DNA from: an uncultured Shinella sp.
GTDB lineage: Bacteria > Pseudomonadota > Alphaproteobacteria > Rhizobiales > Rhizobiaceae
DNA length: 6,353 nt
NCBI GenBank assembly: GCA_946481465.1
Contig: CAMLOC010000230.1
Span: forward strand, 1 to 6,353
Reading direction: 5' to 3'
The notes beneath the pieces were generated by a model that saw only the letters and a program-made list of their open reading frames with translations, searched no databases and had not been told where the DNA came from. Positions within the stretch are counted from its first letter, which is position 1; every line of letters begins with the position of its first letter. This document shows, piece after piece, positions 5,696-6,353 of the stretch. The translations under genes were made by a program, and so were the position numbers.

Positions 5696-6353
5696 ATGTT
5701 CAGACGCACTCTTCTCCGACTTCTGGTCGTGCTGACCGGCCTTGCGGCATTCCTGCCGCAGGCCTGGGCGCTCGTGGAAATCAACATCAACAAGGGCAAT
5801 GTCGAGCCGCTGCCGATCGCGGTGACGGATTTCATCGCCGCCGGCGATCTCGGCCAGCGCATCACCGACGTGATCGCGGCGGACCTGAAACGGTCGGGCC
5901 TCTTCGCGCCGGTCAACAAGCAGGCCTTCATCGAGAAGATCGCCAATCCCGACCAGGCGCCGCGCTTCGACGACTGGAAGGTCATCAACGCGCAGGCCCT
6001 CGTCACGGGGCGCGTGACGCAGGAAGGCGACGGGCGCCTGCGCGCCGAGTTCCGCCTGTGGGACACCTTCGCCGGCAAGCAGATGACCGGCCAGCAGTTC
6101 TACACCCAGCCGGAAAACTGGCGCCGCGTCGCCCATATCATCGCCGATGCGATCTATGAGAGCCTGACGGGCGAGAAGGGTTACTTCGACACCCGCATCG
6201 TCTATGTCGCCGAAAGCGGCCCGAAGACCGCCCGCAAGCGCCAGCTCGCCATCATGGACCAGGACGGCTTCAACGCCCGCGCGCTGACCAACGCCAACGA
6301 TCTCGTCCTGACGCCGCGCTTCTCGCCGAGCCGTCAGGAAATCACCTACATGT
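5696..6353 (+). CDS. tolB: TolB, periplasmic beta-propeller of the Tol-Pal system (5' part)
   Basis: TolB is the soluble periplasmic protein that binds Pal and TolA and controls release of Pal at the division site. The first 219 codons are present and the gene runs off the window. A Sec signal peptide is clear: [15 protein letters not shown], a hydrophobic core, and a probable cut after AWA (residue 25). Mature residues LVEININKG begin the TolA-contacting N-terminal region. The N-terminal alpha/beta domain follows ([31 protein letters not shown] pattern, then ALVTGRV). The first propeller repeat starts near residue 170 ([31 protein letters not shown]). The ATG at 5696 has AGGAAGG at 5680-5686, a strong site with a 9-base spacer. 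It is 21 bases after tolA. Confidence 0.96.
   Translation, partial: MFRRTLLRLLVVLTGLAAFLPQAWALVEININKGNVEPLPIAVTDFIAAGDLGQRITDVIAADLKRSGLFAPVNKQAFIEKIANPDQAPRFDDWKVINAQALVTGRVTQEGDGRLRAEFRLWDTFAGKQMTGQQFYTQPENWRRVAHIIADAIYESLTGEKGYFDTRIVYVAESGPKTARKRQLAIMDQDGFNARALTNANDLVLTPRFSPSRQEITYM

Noticed and set aside
4462..6078. Very long open frame on the minus strand opposite tolA and tolB
   Set aside because: It reads as Ser/Phe/Ala-rich low-complexity sequence without a domain. It is explained by the Lys/Glu-rich, GC-biased tolA codons on the other strand.
1..6353. CRISPR array, insertion sequence or prophage parts
   Set aside because: No regular spaced repeats, transposase, integrase or phage genes are seen.

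Overview
The window is about 6.35 kb of GC-rich, densely coding chromosomal DNA from an alphaproteobacterium. It is most likely a member of the Rhizobiaceae (Rhizobium/Agrobacterium/Ensifer/Shinella group; genus not determined). The reasons are the gene order ruvC-ruvA-ruvB-ybgC-tolQ-tolR-tolA-tolB, the typical rhizobial N-termini of TolQ and TolR, and the third-position GC bias. All real genes are on the + strand.

Region 1 (1-2566) is the Holliday-junction module. It holds the last 43 codons of ruvC including two catalytic aspartates, complete ruvA and complete ruvB. RuvA binds the four-way junction, RuvB is the AAA+ branch-migration motor and RuvC cuts. A complete type II toxin-antitoxin pair lies between ruvC and ruvA: an AbrB-fold antitoxin (VapB-like, 190-453) overlapping a PIN-domain toxin (VapC-like, 434-850). 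It has its own strong Shine-Dalgarno. That Shine-Dalgarno lies inside a perfect 10+1+10 palindrome (168-188), which is probably the operator for autoregulation. The pair has lower GC than ruvA (about 63% against 70% by hand count), which fits an insertion into the ruv operon.

Region 2 (2563-3039) is ybgC, a hotdog-fold acyl-CoA thioesterase. Its start codon overlaps the ruvB stop (ATGA), tying the ruv and tol modules together.

Region 3 (3040-3351) is a 312-base non-coding gap, the only sizeable one. It holds two near-identical TTAACCA boxes 61 bp apart (CtrA-like half sites), a short hairpin between them, and a 10-bp inverted repeat with a 52-bp spacer. It probably carries the promoter and control region of the tol operon.

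Region 4 (3352-6353) is tolQ, tolR, tolA and the first 219 codons of tolB. TolQ-TolR form the proton-driven inner-membrane motor, TolA spans the periplasm and TolB is the periplasmic beta-propeller partner. Together with Pal (expected just downstream) they pull in the outer membrane during division.

I see no entirely new system. The items most worth a second look are the toxin-antitoxin pair inserted in the ruv operon with its palindromic operator, and the structured control region before tolQ.
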